Positions 1-9,002 of a DNA stretch of 30,595 bases are shown here, piece after piece; positions within the stretch are counted from its first letter, which is position 1, and each line of letters starts with the position of its first letter. The stretch is from the NCBI GenBank assembly GCA_964417875.1, contig CAYQJU010000031.1, positions 1 through 30,595 of the forward strand, in the 5' to 3' direction. This stretch comes from ZC4RG30 sp964417875. GTDB taxonomy: Bacteria > Pseudomonadota > Gammaproteobacteria > Steroidobacterales > Steroidobacteraceae. The notes beneath the pieces are model-generated. The model had not been told where the DNA came from. It ran no database searches and was given only the letters and a program-made list of their open reading frames with translations. A program made the translations under genes and the position numbers.

Positions 1-327
1 GGACTGGTCGGTGGCCTGAACTTCGATGCCAAGCCGCGCCGCGAGTCCACCGACCTTGAGGACCTGTTCATCGCGCACATCGGCGGCATGGATGCCTTCG
101 CGCGCGGCCTCGAGGTGGCGCATGCGCTGCTGACCGCCTCGCCGTGGGAGCAGTGGCGGCGCGAGCGCTATGCGAGCTTCGACAGCGGTGCCGGCCGCGA
201 CTTCGCCGCCGGCAAGCTGGCGCTGACGGACCTGGTGGATCTTGCCCGCCAGCAGGACGAACCGCCGCAGACCAGCGGCCGGCAGGAGCAATACGAGAAC
301 CTGCTGAACCAGTACCTGATGCGATGA
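1..327 (+). CDS. xylA: Xylose isomerase, C-terminal part (5' end outside window)
   Basis: This is the last 108 codons of a cytoplasmic xylose isomerase, which converts D-xylose to D-xylulose. The frame is open from base 1 and stops with TGA at 325-327. The visible part opens with the GGLNFDAKPRR stretch, in which the Asp is a metal-site region residue of the family. It continues with HIGGMDAFARGLEVAHAL and closes with SGRQEQYENLLNQYLMR, close to the E. coli XylA tail (SGRQEQLENLVNHYLF). The stop codon overlaps the start of the GH67 gene (ATGA), so the two are almost certainly co-transcribed and translationally coupled. This fits xylan use: side chains are removed outside the cytoplasm and xylose is isomerised inside. 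The N-terminal two thirds is not in the window. Confidence 0.96.
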   Translation, partial: GLVGGLNFDAKPRRESTDLEDLFIAHIGGMDAFARGLEVAHALLTASPWEQWRRERYASFDSGAGRDFAAGKLALTDLVDLARQQDEPPQTSGRQEQYENLLNQYLMR

Positions 328-2501
328 ACGTGCAGCAACCCGGGCGCGCCACAGGATGGATGGCGATCGCACTCGCCGCGTTCTTGATGCTGTGCCTTAC
401 GGCCCGGGCCGCAGCCGAGGACGGCTATGAGCTGTGGCTGCGCTACCAGCCATTGCCCGCAGAACGGGCCTCGGCTGTGAGTGCCCACACTGCACACCTG
501 CTGGTCGACGCCGGTACCCCGACACGGGCTGCCGCGCGTGCCGAACTGCGGCGTGGACTGGAAGGCCTGCTCGGCCGCGCACCGGTTGATGCGACCGCCG
601 TGGATGCGGCGGGAACCCTGGTGATCGGCACACCAGCCTCCTCGCCGGTCATCCGCAACCTGGACCTGGACCTGCGCGACCTTGGCAACGAAGGCTATCT
701 GATCCGCAGCCTGCGGGTGAACGGCCATGCGGTCACGGTGATTGCCGCCAACGCCGATATCGGCCTGCTGTATGGCGCCTTCGACCTGCTGCGCCGGGTG
801 CAGACCGGCGAACCACTGGCTGCACTGGATGTGCGCGAGGCGCCGCGCGTCAAGGTGCGCGTGCTGAATCACTGGGACAACCTCGATGGCCATGTGGAGC
901 GCGGCTATGCCGGCGCCTCGATCTGGGACTGGTGGAAGCTGCCCCACCACCTGGATCCGCGTTACACCGACTATGCGCGCGCCAATGCCTCCATCGGCAT
1001 CAATGGCGCGGTGCTGAACAACGTCAATGCCAACGCAACCATCCTCACGCCGCGCTACCTCGAACGCGTCGCCGCGCTGGCTGATGTGCTGCGGCCCTGG
1101 GGCATCCGTGTCTACCTGAGCGCACGTTTCAGCGCGCCGATGGAGATCGGCGGCCTTGCCACCGCCGATCCGCTGGATGCCGGCGTGCGCGCCTGGTGGA
1201 AGACCAAGGCCGACGAGATCCATGCACTGATCCCCGACTTCGGCGGCTTCCTGGTGAAGGCAAACTCCGAGGGCCAGCCCGGCCCGCAGGACTATGACCG
1301 CACGCACGCCGATGGCGCCAACATGCTGGCTGATGCGCTGGCACCGCATGGCGGCATCGTCATGTGGCGCGCCTTCGTGTACTCGCAGCACAACCCTGAT
1401 GATCGCGCCAAGCAGGCCTACACCGAGTTCAAGCTCCTGGACGGGCAGTTTCGCGACAACGTACTGGTACAGGTGAAGAACGGTCCCATCGACTTCCAGC
1501 CGCGCGAACCGGCCAGTCCGCTGTTCGGGGCGATGCCGGGCACGCCGCTGATGATGGAGTTCCAGATCACGAAGGAATACCTGGGCTTCGCAACGCACCT
1601 GGCCTATCTCGGCACGATGTATGAAGAGGTGCTGCAGGCGGACATGCACACGCTCGGACCCGGCTCCACGGTGGCACGGGTGGTGACCGGAGAGCTGCAC
1701 GGCCACGAACTCAGCGGCATGGCCGGTGTGGCCAACATCGGCCGCGACCGCAACTGGTCCGGCTCGGTGTTCGACCAGGCCAACTGGTTCGTGTTCGGCC
1801 GCATGGCGTGGAACCCGGAGCTCGGCGCGCGCGGAATCGCCGATGACTGGGCGCGCATGACCTTCGTCGACGATGATGCGGTGGCGCTGCCGGTGGTCGA
1901 CATGATGATGGGCTCGCGCGAGGCCGTGGTCGACTACATGACACCGCTGGGTCTGCATCACCTGATGGGCCGCGGCCATCACTATGGCCCGATGCCTTGG
2001 GATGCCGGCGGACCGCGCGCCGACTGGACGCCGGTGTACTACCACCGGGCCGATCGCGACGGCATTGGTTTCGACCGCAGCCGTCGCGGCAGTGGCGCGG
2101 TGTCGCAGTATGCGCAAACGGTGGCCGATGTCTTCGATGACGTGGCACGGATTCCGGAGCAATACCTGCTGTGGTTCCACCGCGTTCCCTGGTCTCATCG
2201 CGTGCAGTCCGGCCGCACGCTGTGGCAGGAGCTTGTGCATCGCTACACCCGCGGCGTGCAGGCGGTGGATGCGATGCGCGAGACCTGGATGGGCCTTGCA
2301 GGACCCATCGATGCGCAGCGCCATGCGCAGACCGCGGACTTCCTCGCCATCCAGCGCAACGAAGCGCAGTGGTGGCGGGATGCAAGCCTGGCTTACTGGC
2401 AGAGCCTCAATGGCCTCACGATCCCGCAAGGATATGCACCGCCGGCGCATTCGCTCCAGTACTACCAGTCGCTGTCCTTCCCGGAAGCGCCGGGCAACTA
2501 G
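324..2501 (+). CDS. aguA: GH67 alpha-glucuronidase, secreted
   Basis: A 725-residue enzyme that removes (4-O-methyl-)glucuronic acid from xylo-oligosaccharides. The start at 324 is chosen because it overlaps the xylA stop (ATGA) and exposes a clear Sec signal: a hydrophobic stretch at residues 13-26, then ARAAAED, with cleavage likely near residue 30. The enzyme is therefore probably periplasmic. An N-terminal beta domain is followed by the GH67 barrel. The likely general acid is E316 (NSEGQPGPQDY). The likely base pair is D390 (GPIDFQPREP) and E418 (ITKEYLG). The 28-residue spacing of the last two equals that of D365/E393 in the Cellvibrio enzyme as I recall it. Length matches the family. 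No strong Shine-Dalgarno sequence is visible, in keeping with coupling to xylA. A longer in-frame start at 144 would lie inside xylA and is rejected. Confidence 0.95.
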   Translation: MNVQQPGRATGWMAIALAAFLMLCLTARAAAEDGYELWLRYQPLPAERASAVSAHTAHLLVDAGTPTRAAARAELRRGLEGLLGRAPVDATAVDAAGTLVIGTPASSPVIRNLDLDLRDLGNEGYLIRSLRVNGHAVTVIAANADIGLLYGAFDLLRRVQTGEPLAALDVREAPRVKVRVLNHWDNLDGHVERGYAGASIWDWWKLPHHLDPRYTDYARANASIGINGAVLNNVNANATILTPRYLERVAALADVLRPWGIRVYLSARFSAPMEIGGLATADPLDAGVRAWWKTKADEIHALIPDFGGFLVKANSEGQPGPQDYDRTHADGANMLADALAPHGGIVMWRAFVYSQHNPDDRAKQAYTEFKLLDGQFRDNVLVQVKNGPIDFQPREPASPLFGAMPGTPLMMEFQITKEYLGFATHLAYLGTMYEEVLQADMHTLGPGSTVARVVTGELHGHELSGMAGVANIGRDRNWSGSVFDQANWFVFGRMAWNPELGARGIADDWARMTFVDDDAVALPVVDMMMGSREAVVDYMTPLGLHHLMGRGHHYGPMPWDAGGPRADWTPVYYHRADRDGIGFDRSRRGSGAVSQYAQTVADVFDDVARIPEQYLLWFHRVPWSHRVQSGRTLWQELVHRYTRGVQAVDAMRETWMGLAGPIDAQRHAQTADFLAIQRNEAQWWRDASLAYWQSLNGLTIPQGYAPPAHSLQYYQSLSFPEAPGN

Positions 2502-2611
2502 CACCTGGATCGGGTTGCCGCGCGCGCTGCTGCCCGCATTGCGGCATTGTCTGACGTCCCCGCTGCGCCGTTGCCGCCAGAATGAGGCCGGCACAGCGCA
2601 CAGGAGTGACC

Positions 2612-4411
2612 ATGCGTCAGACCCGGCCGCTCGACCTTGCGGTGGTTGGCAATTGCGAAGTGGCCGCATTGATCGACATCTGCGGCACCATCGTGTGGAT
2701 GTGCCTGCCGCATCCGGACGGCGACCCGGTGTTCAACGCCCTGCTGCGCCCCGAACTGGGCGCATCGAGGCGCGGCGTGTTTGCCGTCGAGCTGGCGGAT
2801 CTGGCGCGCACCGAACAGCGCTACCAGCGCAACACGGCCATCGTCGAGACCCTGCTGCATTCCAGCGATGGCAGCACGGTGCGCATCACCGACTTCTGCC
2901 CGCGCTTCGAGTCGCGCGGCCGCATCTCGCGGCCGCCGGCACTGGTGCGCACCATCGAGCCGGTGACCGGCCGTCCGCGCCTGCGGCTGCGGCTGACGCC
3001 GGAGAAGCAGTATGGCGCCGCGTCCGGCATCGTGACCAGCGGCAGCCATCACCTGACGCTCGAGACCCAGGATTACCACTACCGGATCAGCACCGATGCC
3101 TCGCTGCGGCAGCTCGCCGAATGCACGCTGACACTGCTGGATGCGCCACTGACCTTCGTGATCGGCCCCGACGAGCCGCTGAAGGAATCACCCCATGCCC
3201 TGTCCGTGCGCTGGCTGGAGGAAACGCGCCACTACTGGCAGGTGTGGTCGCGCGGCCTGGCCATTCCCTATGAATGGCAGGACGAGGTGATCCGCGCCGC
3301 GATCACGCTGAAGCTGTGCACGGTCGAGGACTCCGGCGCGGTGCTGGCCGCATTGACCACATCGATTCCCGAAAGCGCGCACAGCGGCCGCAACTGGGAT
3401 TACCGCTACTGCTGGCTGCGCGATGCCTATTTCGTCGTGCAGGCTCTCAATCGCCTCGGCACCACCCGCACGATGGAGGATTACCTGCATTACATCGACC
3501 GTGTGGTGGGCGTCGCCAGCGACTCGGTCATCCAGCCCGTTTATGGCATCGCGGGCGACGCGGCGCTCGAAGAGCGCATCGTCGACACGCTGGAAGGTTT
3601 CCTCGGCATGGGCCCGGTGCGCGATGGCAACCAGGCGGCCGAGCAGATCCAGCACGATGTGTATGGCGCGGTGATCCTGGCGTTGGCGCAGCTGTTCTTC
3701 GACCGCCGCCTGGTCACCCCCGGCGACGAGCGCCTGTTCCGCGAACTGGAGAAACTCGGCGAGCGTGGCCTGCAAAGCTTCGACCAGCCCGATGCCGGCC
3801 CCTGGGAGTTCCGCGGCAGCGCACGCGCGCACACTTATTCTGCGGCGATGTCGTGGGCCGGTTGCGATCGCCTGTCGCGCATTGCCGCGCGCATGGGCCT
3901 GGATGCCGAGGCCGCGCGCTGGCGGCAGCATGCCGACGACATGCGTGAATCGATCCTGGAGCGGGCCTGGAACCCCGAACGCCGCGCGCTGGTGGCCGCC
4001 CTGGACGGCACCTGCGACCTGGACGCCTCGCTGCTGCTGCTGCCGGAACTGGGATTGATCGACGGCAAGGATCCGCGCTTCATCGACACCGTCGATGCCA
4101 TCGGCCGCGAGCTGCGCGACGGGGATCTGGTGTTCCGCTACCGGCACGAGGATGACTTCGGGCGGCCGGAAGTGGCATTTACCGTGTGCGCTTTCTGGTA
4201 TGTGAACGCGCTGGCCAGCACGGGGCGTGCGGAGGCGGCGCGGGCGCAGTTCGAGCAGCTGCTGAAGCGCCGCAATCACCTGGGGCTGCTGTCCGAGGAT
4301 GTCGACCCTGCGACCGGGCAGCACTGGGGGAACTATCCACAGACTTACAGCATGGTGGGGATCATCAGCTGCGCGCTGCGGCTGAGCCGTTCGTGGGAGT
4401 CGGCGCCCTGA
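2612..4411 (+). CDS. GH15 family glycoside hydrolase (glucoamylase/trehalase-like)
   Basis: A 599-residue protein of the bacterial GH15 type: an N-terminal beta-sandwich over about residues 1-210, then an (alpha/alpha)6 barrel. The hallmark GRNWDYRYCWLRDA begins at residue 259. The probable general acid is E399 (GPWEFRG) and the probable base is E562 (LSEDVDPATGQHWGNYPQ). Members hydrolyse alpha-glucosidic bonds in glucans, glucodextran or trehalose; the exact substrate cannot be told from sequence. There is no signal peptide, so it is probably cytoplasmic. The start at 2612 has a good ribosome site (AGGAG at 2602-2606), whereas an in-frame ATG at 2582 has none. It lies 110 bases after aguA, and no hairpin is evident in that gap, so read-through from aguA is possible. 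Confidence 0.93.
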   Translation: MRQTRPLDLAVVGNCEVAALIDICGTIVWMCLPHPDGDPVFNALLRPELGASRRGVFAVELADLARTEQRYQRNTAIVETLLHSSDGSTVRITDFCPRFESRGRISRPPALVRTIEPVTGRPRLRLRLTPEKQYGAASGIVTSGSHHLTLETQDYHYRISTDASLRQLAECTLTLLDAPLTFVIGPDEPLKESPHALSVRWLEETRHYWQVWSRGLAIPYEWQDEVIRAAITLKLCTVEDSGAVLAALTTSIPESAHSGRNWDYRYCWLRDAYFVVQALNRLGTTRTMEDYLHYIDRVVGVASDSVIQPVYGIAGDAALEERIVDTLEGFLGMGPVRDGNQAAEQIQHDVYGAVILALAQLFFDRRLVTPGDERLFRELEKLGERGLQSFDQPDAGPWEFRGSARAHTYSAAMSWAGCDRLSRIAARMGLDAEAARWRQHADDMRESILERAWNPERRALVAALDGTCDLDASLLLLPELGLIDGKDPRFIDTVDAIGRELRDGDLVFRYRHEDDFGRPEVAFTVCAFWYVNALASTGRAEAARAQFEQLLKRRNHLGLLSEDVDPATGQHWGNYPQTYSMVGIISCALRLSRSWESAP

Positions 4412-4525
4412 TTTCCCAACTCGGCGAGCGCGTGGCCGCTCCAGTGGGTAACCTATCGTGGCGCGGTGGGCGGCGGCCTGTGACCGGTGCACCCCACAAC
4501 CAGAACGATACAGGTCAAACCGAGC

Positions 4526-7153
4526 GTGTCGGATCCATTCCAGAACCACACCCCGATGATGCAGCAGTACCTGCGCATCAAATCCGAATATCCCGACGTC
4601 CTGCTCTTCTACCGCATGGGCGACTTCTACGAGATGTTCCATGACGACGCCCGCCGTGCGGCCGCGCTGATCGACATCGCGCTGACCGCGCGCGGCCAGT
4701 CGGCCGGCGAGCCCATCCCGATGGCCGGCGTGCCGGCCGTCAGCGTCGAGACCTATCTGGCCCGGCTGGTGCGCCGTGGCGAATCGGTGGCCATCTGCGA
4801 GCAGGTGGGCGACCCGGGCAAGAGCAAGGGACCGGTGGAGCGGCGCGTGGTGCGCGTGGTCACCCCCGGCACGCTGGTCGAGGATGCGTTGCTGGAACAG
4901 CAGCGCGAGAGCCTGCTGGCGGCGCTGGTGTTTGACGGACAGCGCCATGGCCTGGCCTGGCTGGACCTGGCCAGCGGCCGCTTCTGTACCAGCGAACTGG
5001 GCGATGCCACCGAGGTGGCCGCGGAACTGGAACGCTTGCGACCGGCAGAACTGCTGCTGCCGGAAGACCAGCGCGCCGACGCGATGCCGGCGGCGCGGCT
5101 GCGCCCGCCGTGGCATTTTGAACTGGAAGCAGCGCGCCGCCTGCTCACCGACCAGTTCGGCACGCGCGACCTGGCCGGCTTCGGTGCGCAGGAGCTCACC
5201 GCCGGTCTGCGTGCGGCCGGTGCACTGCTGCAGTACGCACGCGACACCCAGAAGGCCGCCCTGCCCCACATCCGTGCCATCACGGTGCAGGCGCGCGACG
5301 AGGGCCTGCAGCTGGATGCGGCCACCCGCCGCAACCTGGAGCTGGACCGCAATCTGGGCGGCAATGACGAGGCGACGCTGTTCGCGCTGCTGAACCGCAC
5401 CAGCACGGCCATGGGTGCGCGCGAGCTGCGACGCTGGCTGAACCGGCCGCTGCGCGATCGTGGCGTGCTGCGGCAGCGCCATGCCGCGGTGAATGCGCTG
5501 GCGGAATCGCGCCGGTACGAATCGCTGGCCAGCGCACTGGCACCCATCGGTGACCTGGAACGTGTGCTGGCACGGGTGGCGCTGCGCTCGGCCCGACCGC
5601 GCGACCTGGTGCAGCTGCGCGCGGCAGTGGCGCAGCTGCCGGCGGTGCATGCGGCGGTGGCAGGCGTGGAGATTCCGCTGGTGCTGTCACTGGCGACGCG
5701 CATCGGCGAGCATCCGCGCGAACTGCACCTGCTGCGCCAGTCGATCGCCGAAGAGCCTTCCGCGCTGCTTCGCGATGGCAACGTCATCGCGCCGGACTAC
5801 GACGCCACGCTCGACCAGCTGCGCCGCATCTCCATCAACACCGACGAGTTCCTGCTCGATCTTGAGCGCAAGGAGCGCGAGCGCAGCGGCATCGCGCAGC
5901 TGAAACTGGGCTACAACCGCGTGCAGGGCTTCTTCATCGAGATCCCGCGCGCGCACGCGGAAAAGGTGCCGGCCGATTACCTGCGCCGCCAGACGGTGAA
6001 ATCCGCCGAGCGCTTCATCACGCCCGAACTGAAGAAGTTCGAGGACGAGGTGCTCGGTGCGCGCGACCGCGCGCTGGCACGCGAAAAGGAACTCTACGAA
6101 GGCGTGCTGGACGAGCTCACCGCGGCATTGCCGGCCCTGCAGGATGCAGCCGCGGCCATCGCCAGCCTCGATGCGCTGAACAACCTCGCCGAGCGCGCCG
6201 ACACCCTGCGCTGGGTGGAACCGGAACTGACCGATGCGACCATCTTTCGCGTCGAGGGCGGCCGCCATCCGGTGGTGGAGCAGTTCAGCGGCACGCAGTT
6301 CGTGGCCAACGACCTGTGCTTCGATGATTCACGCCGCATGCTGATCGTCACCGGCCCGAACATGGGCGGCAAGTCCACCTACATGCGCCAGGCGGCGCTG
6401 ATCGCGGTGCTGGCCCACATGGGCAGCTTCGTGCCGGCGCGTGCCGCCTGCATCGGCCCGATCGATCGCGTGTTCACGCGCATCGGTGCCGCCGATGACC
6501 TGGCCGGCGGGCGCTCCACCTTCATGGTCGAGATGACCGAGACCGCCAGCATCCTGCACAACGCCACGCGCCAGAGCCTGGTGCTGATGGACGAGATCGG
6601 CCGCGGCACCAGCACCTTCGACGGCCTGTCGCTGGCCTGGGCCGTGGCGCGGCACCTGGCCACGAAGGTCGGCGCGTTCACGCTGTTTGCCACGCACTAC
6701 TTCGAACTCACCAGCCTCGCCGGCGAACTGCCCGGCGTGGTGAACCTGCACCTGGATGCCACCGAGCATGGCGAGGACCTGGTGTTCCTGCATGCGGTGA
6801 AGGAAGGGCCGGCGAACCGCAGCTATGGGCTGGCAGTGGCGCGCCTGGCAGGCGTGCCACAGCCGGTGATCGCGGCGGCGAGGAAGTACCTGGCGGAACT
6901 GGAAGCACGGCGGGATGCGCAGGCTGCATCGCTGCCATCGCCGCAGCAGGCGCTGCCGTTTCATCCCGAGGTGGAAGCCGTTGCGACCTCAGCCTCGCCC
7001 ATCGCCGGGAACCAACGGCAGCCGCTTGCGGAACCGGAGCCGGAGATCGATGCGCTGCGTGAACGCCTGGCGTCCACCGATCCGGATGCGCTCTCGCCCC
7101 GCGAGGCGCATGCGCTGCTTTACGAACTGCGCGAACTGTCGCAACAGGCCTGA
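4526..7153 (+). CDS. mutS: DNA mismatch repair protein MutS
   Basis: The mismatch-recognition ATPase of methyl-directed repair, 875 residues (E. coli 853). Domain I carries the Phe-x-Glu mismatch wedge (F34, E36 in GDFYEMF). The Walker A motif GPNMGGKST starts at residue 610, followed by STFMVEMTE and the DEIGRGTSTFDGLSLAWAV Walker B/signature region. The HATHYFEL-like segment is present as FATHYFELTSL. The GTG at 4526 is chosen because it yields MSDPFQNHTPMMQQYL, which aligns with the start of E. coli MutS. An alternative in-frame GTG at 4487 would add 13 residues with no family counterpart. Neither has a strong Shine-Dalgarno sequence. The C-terminal linker (about residues 800-840) is variable and Ala/Pro/Glu-rich, followed by a conserved-looking tail that would be the tetramerisation region. 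Converges with oppC, 32 bases apart. Confidence 0.96.
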   Translation: MSDPFQNHTPMMQQYLRIKSEYPDVLLFYRMGDFYEMFHDDARRAAALIDIALTARGQSAGEPIPMAGVPAVSVETYLARLVRRGESVAICEQVGDPGKSKGPVERRVVRVVTPGTLVEDALLEQQRESLLAALVFDGQRHGLAWLDLASGRFCTSELGDATEVAAELERLRPAELLLPEDQRADAMPAARLRPPWHFELEAARRLLTDQFGTRDLAGFGAQELTAGLRAAGALLQYARDTQKAALPHIRAITVQARDEGLQLDAATRRNLELDRNLGGNDEATLFALLNRTSTAMGARELRRWLNRPLRDRGVLRQRHAAVNALAESRRYESLASALAPIGDLERVLARVALRSARPRDLVQLRAAVAQLPAVHAAVAGVEIPLVLSLATRIGEHPRELHLLRQSIAEEPSALLRDGNVIAPDYDATLDQLRRISINTDEFLLDLERKERERSGIAQLKLGYNRVQGFFIEIPRAHAEKVPADYLRRQTVKSAERFITPELKKFEDEVLGARDRALAREKELYEGVLDELTAALPALQDAAAAIASLDALNNLAERADTLRWVEPELTDATIFRVEGGRHPVVEQFSGTQFVANDLCFDDSRRMLIVTGPNMGGKSTYMRQAALIAVLAHMGSFVPARAACIGPIDRVFTRIGAADDLAGGRSTFMVEMTETASILHNATRQSLVLMDEIGRGTSTFDGLSLAWAVARHLATKVGAFTLFATHYFELTSLAGELPGVVNLHLDATEHGEDLVFLHAVKEGPANRSYGLAVARLAGVPQPVIAAARKYLAELEARRDAQAASLPSPQQALPFHPEVEAVATSASPIAGNQRQPLAEPEPEIDALRERLASTDPDALSPREAHALLYELRELSQQA

Positions 7154-7185
7154 CTGGAACGCCACCCTTGCCCGGCGGCCCGGTC

Positions 7186-8070
7186 TCAGTCGCGCGAAGC
7201 CCTCACATCCAGTGCATCCCGCAGCCCGTCGCCGAGGAAGTTCAGCGCGAACAGCGTGATGCTCAGCGCCAGCCCCGGGAACACCAGCAGCCACCAGTAT
7301 TCCTCCATGGTCTCGACGCCATCGGAGATCAGCGAGCCCCACGAGGACTGCGGCGGCTGGATGCCCAGACCAAGGAAGGAGATGAATGCCTCGAGCAGCA
7401 TCACCGACGGGATGGTCAGCGTGGTGTAAACGATCAACGGCCCGAGGGCGTTGGGAATCAGGTGACGAAAGATGATCGCGCGACGCGACAGGCCCAGTGA
7501 CACCGCCGCCTCGACGAACTCCTGCTGTTTCAGGGCCTGCACCTGCGCACGGATGATGCGCGCCATGGTCAGCCATTCCACCGCGCCGATGGCCAGGAAC
7601 ATCAGCACCAGGCTGCGCCCGAACACCACCATCAGCAGCACCACGAAGATGATGAAAGGCAGTGCGTAGAGGATGTCGACGATGCGCATCATCACCGCAT
7701 CGACGCGGCCGCCGGCAAAGCCCGCGATGGCGCCCCAGGTGACGCCGATCAGCAGCGCCACCGCGGTCGCCACCAATCCCACCATCAGCGAGATGCGTCC
7801 GCCATAGAGGATGCGCGTCAGCAGGTCGCGGCCGAACACATCCGTGCCCAGCCAGTGTTGCGCAGAAGGGCCGGCCGCGCCCAGCACCAGGTCCTGCTGT
7901 TCATAGCCATAGGGGCTCAGCCACGGCACCAGCAGGCACGCCAGCGAGATCACCGCCAGCACCACCGCGCCGATGACGGCCAGGCGATTGCGCCGCAGGC
8001 GATGCCAGGCGTCCTGCCACAGCGACGTGCCGCGCTCGAACTGCGCGGCCGTTTCGGCAATCGCGCTCAT
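7186..8070 (-). CDS. oppC: Oligopeptide ABC transporter permease OppC
   Basis: The second inner-membrane permease of the peptide importer, 294 residues. It starts MSAIAETAAQFERGTSLWQDAW, like E. coli OppC (GRSLWQDA). Six membrane segments are expected, and the first is visible around residues 25-50. The coupling-helix region EAAVSLGLSRRAIIFRHLIPNALGPLIVY carries the EAA-type loop that docks on the ATPase. The start is set by a Shine-Dalgarno GGGAG (8078-8082) seven bases upstream and by the ATGA overlap with the oppB stop. An in-frame start at 8112 would extend further into oppB and is not favoured. It is the last gene of the operon. I see no convincing terminator before mutS, which ends only 32 bases away on the other strand. 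Confidence 0.95.
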   Translation of the reverse strand: MSAIAETAAQFERGTSLWQDAWHRLRRNRLAVIGAVVLAVISLACLLVPWLSPYGYEQQDLVLGAAGPSAQHWLGTDVFGRDLLTRILYGGRISLMVGLVATAVALLIGVTWGAIAGFAGGRVDAVMMRIVDILYALPFIIFVVLLMVVFGRSLVLMFLAIGAVEWLTMARIIRAQVQALKQQEFVEAAVSLGLSRRAIIFRHLIPNALGPLIVYTTLTIPSVMLLEAFISFLGLGIQPPQSSWGSLISDGVETMEEYWWLLVFPGLALSITLFALNFLGDGLRDALDVRASRD

Positions 8071-9002
8071 GACCGGGCTCCCAGGGTGCCGCGCACGCGC
8101 GGATTGAGCCATGCGGCAACGATGTCGGACAGCAGGTTGAACATGATGATCAGCACCGCCAGGAAGGTGGTGGTGCCAAGGATCATGGTGTAGTCGCGGT
8201 TGAAGGCGGCCTGCACGAAGAAGCGGCCCAGCCCCGGAATCTGGAACACGGTCTCGACGACGAAGGAGCCGGCGAGCAGGCCGGCGAATGCCGGCCCGAG
8301 AAAGGCCACCACCGGGATCACGCCGCCACGCAGCGCGTGCTTGAAGATCACCACCCGCTCGGGCAGACCCTTGGCGCGCGCGGTGCGGATGTAGTCCTGC
8401 GACATCACCTCGAGCATGCCGCCGCGCGTCAGCCGCGCCACATAGGCGGCATAGGCAGCGCCCAGCGTGATGCTGGGCAGGATCTTGTCACCGGGCGAAT
8501 CGCCCCATCCCGAAACGGGCAACCACTCCATCCAGATGCCGAACACCAGCACCAGCAATGGCCCCAGCAGCAGTGTCGGCATGCAGATGCCGATCATCGC
8601 GGCGGACATGGGCAGGTAGTCCTGCCAGGTATGCGGCCGCAGTGCCGCCAGCAGCCCGGCTCCCATGCCAATCACCACCGCGAAGAGCAGCGCATACAGT
8701 CCCAGCTCGGCGGTGGCCGGAAAGCCGGCCGCGATCAGCTCGTTGACGCTGCGCCCGGGATACTTGAACGATGGACCGAGGTCACCCTGCGCCAGGTCGC
8801 CGAGGTAAGCGCCGTACTGCGCCAGCAGCGGCTGGTCGAGGCGGTACTGGGCTTCCAGTGCCCGCTTCACCTCGGGCAGCACGGCCTTCTCCTGGTCGAA
8901 GGGTCCGCCCGGTGCGAAACGCACCAGGAAGAAGGTCGCCGTGATGACCGCCAGGATGACCGGCACTGCCTGCAACAGGCGCATCAGGATGAAACGCGCC
9001 AT
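8067..9002 (-). CDS. oppB: Oligopeptide ABC transporter permease OppB
   Basis: The first inner-membrane permease of the importer, 311 residues, close in layout to E. coli OppB (306). The N-terminus MARFILMRLLQAVPVILAVITATFF is the first membrane helix. FAPGGPFDQEK and GPSFKYPGRSVNELI match family-conserved periplasmic segments. IRTARAKGLPERVVIFKHAL is the EAA-type cytoplasmic loop that contacts the ATPase. The start at 9002 overlaps the oppA stop by one base (TGATG), which also excludes the longer open frame that runs back inside oppA. Co-translation with oppA and oppC is expected. It pairs with OppC to form the translocation channel. Confidence 0.95.
   Translation of the reverse strand: MARFILMRLLQAVPVILAVITATFFLVRFAPGGPFDQEKAVLPEVKRALEAQYRLDQPLLAQYGAYLGDLAQGDLGPSFKYPGRSVNELIAAGFPATAELGLYALLFAVVIGMGAGLLAALRPHTWQDYLPMSAAMIGICMPTLLLGPLLVLVFGIWMEWLPVSGWGDSPGDKILPSITLGAAYAAYVARLTRGGMLEVMSQDYIRTARAKGLPERVVIFKHALRGGVIPVVAFLGPAFAGLLAGSFVVETVFQIPGLGRFFVQAAFNRDYTMILGTTTFLAVLIIMFNLLSDIVAAWLNPRVRGTLGARS

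Noticed and set aside
168..2669. A very long open frame antisense to the alpha-glucuronidase (and similar ones antisense to mutS/GH15, xoxF and the tannase-family gene)
   Set aside because: Such frames arise where GC-rich third positions avoid stop codons on the opposite strand. Their translations are His/Arg/Ala-rich without any domain, and the sense-strand genes are well supported.
7154..7185. Terminator between mutS and oppC
   Set aside because: The 32-base convergent gap shows no stable stem with T-run.
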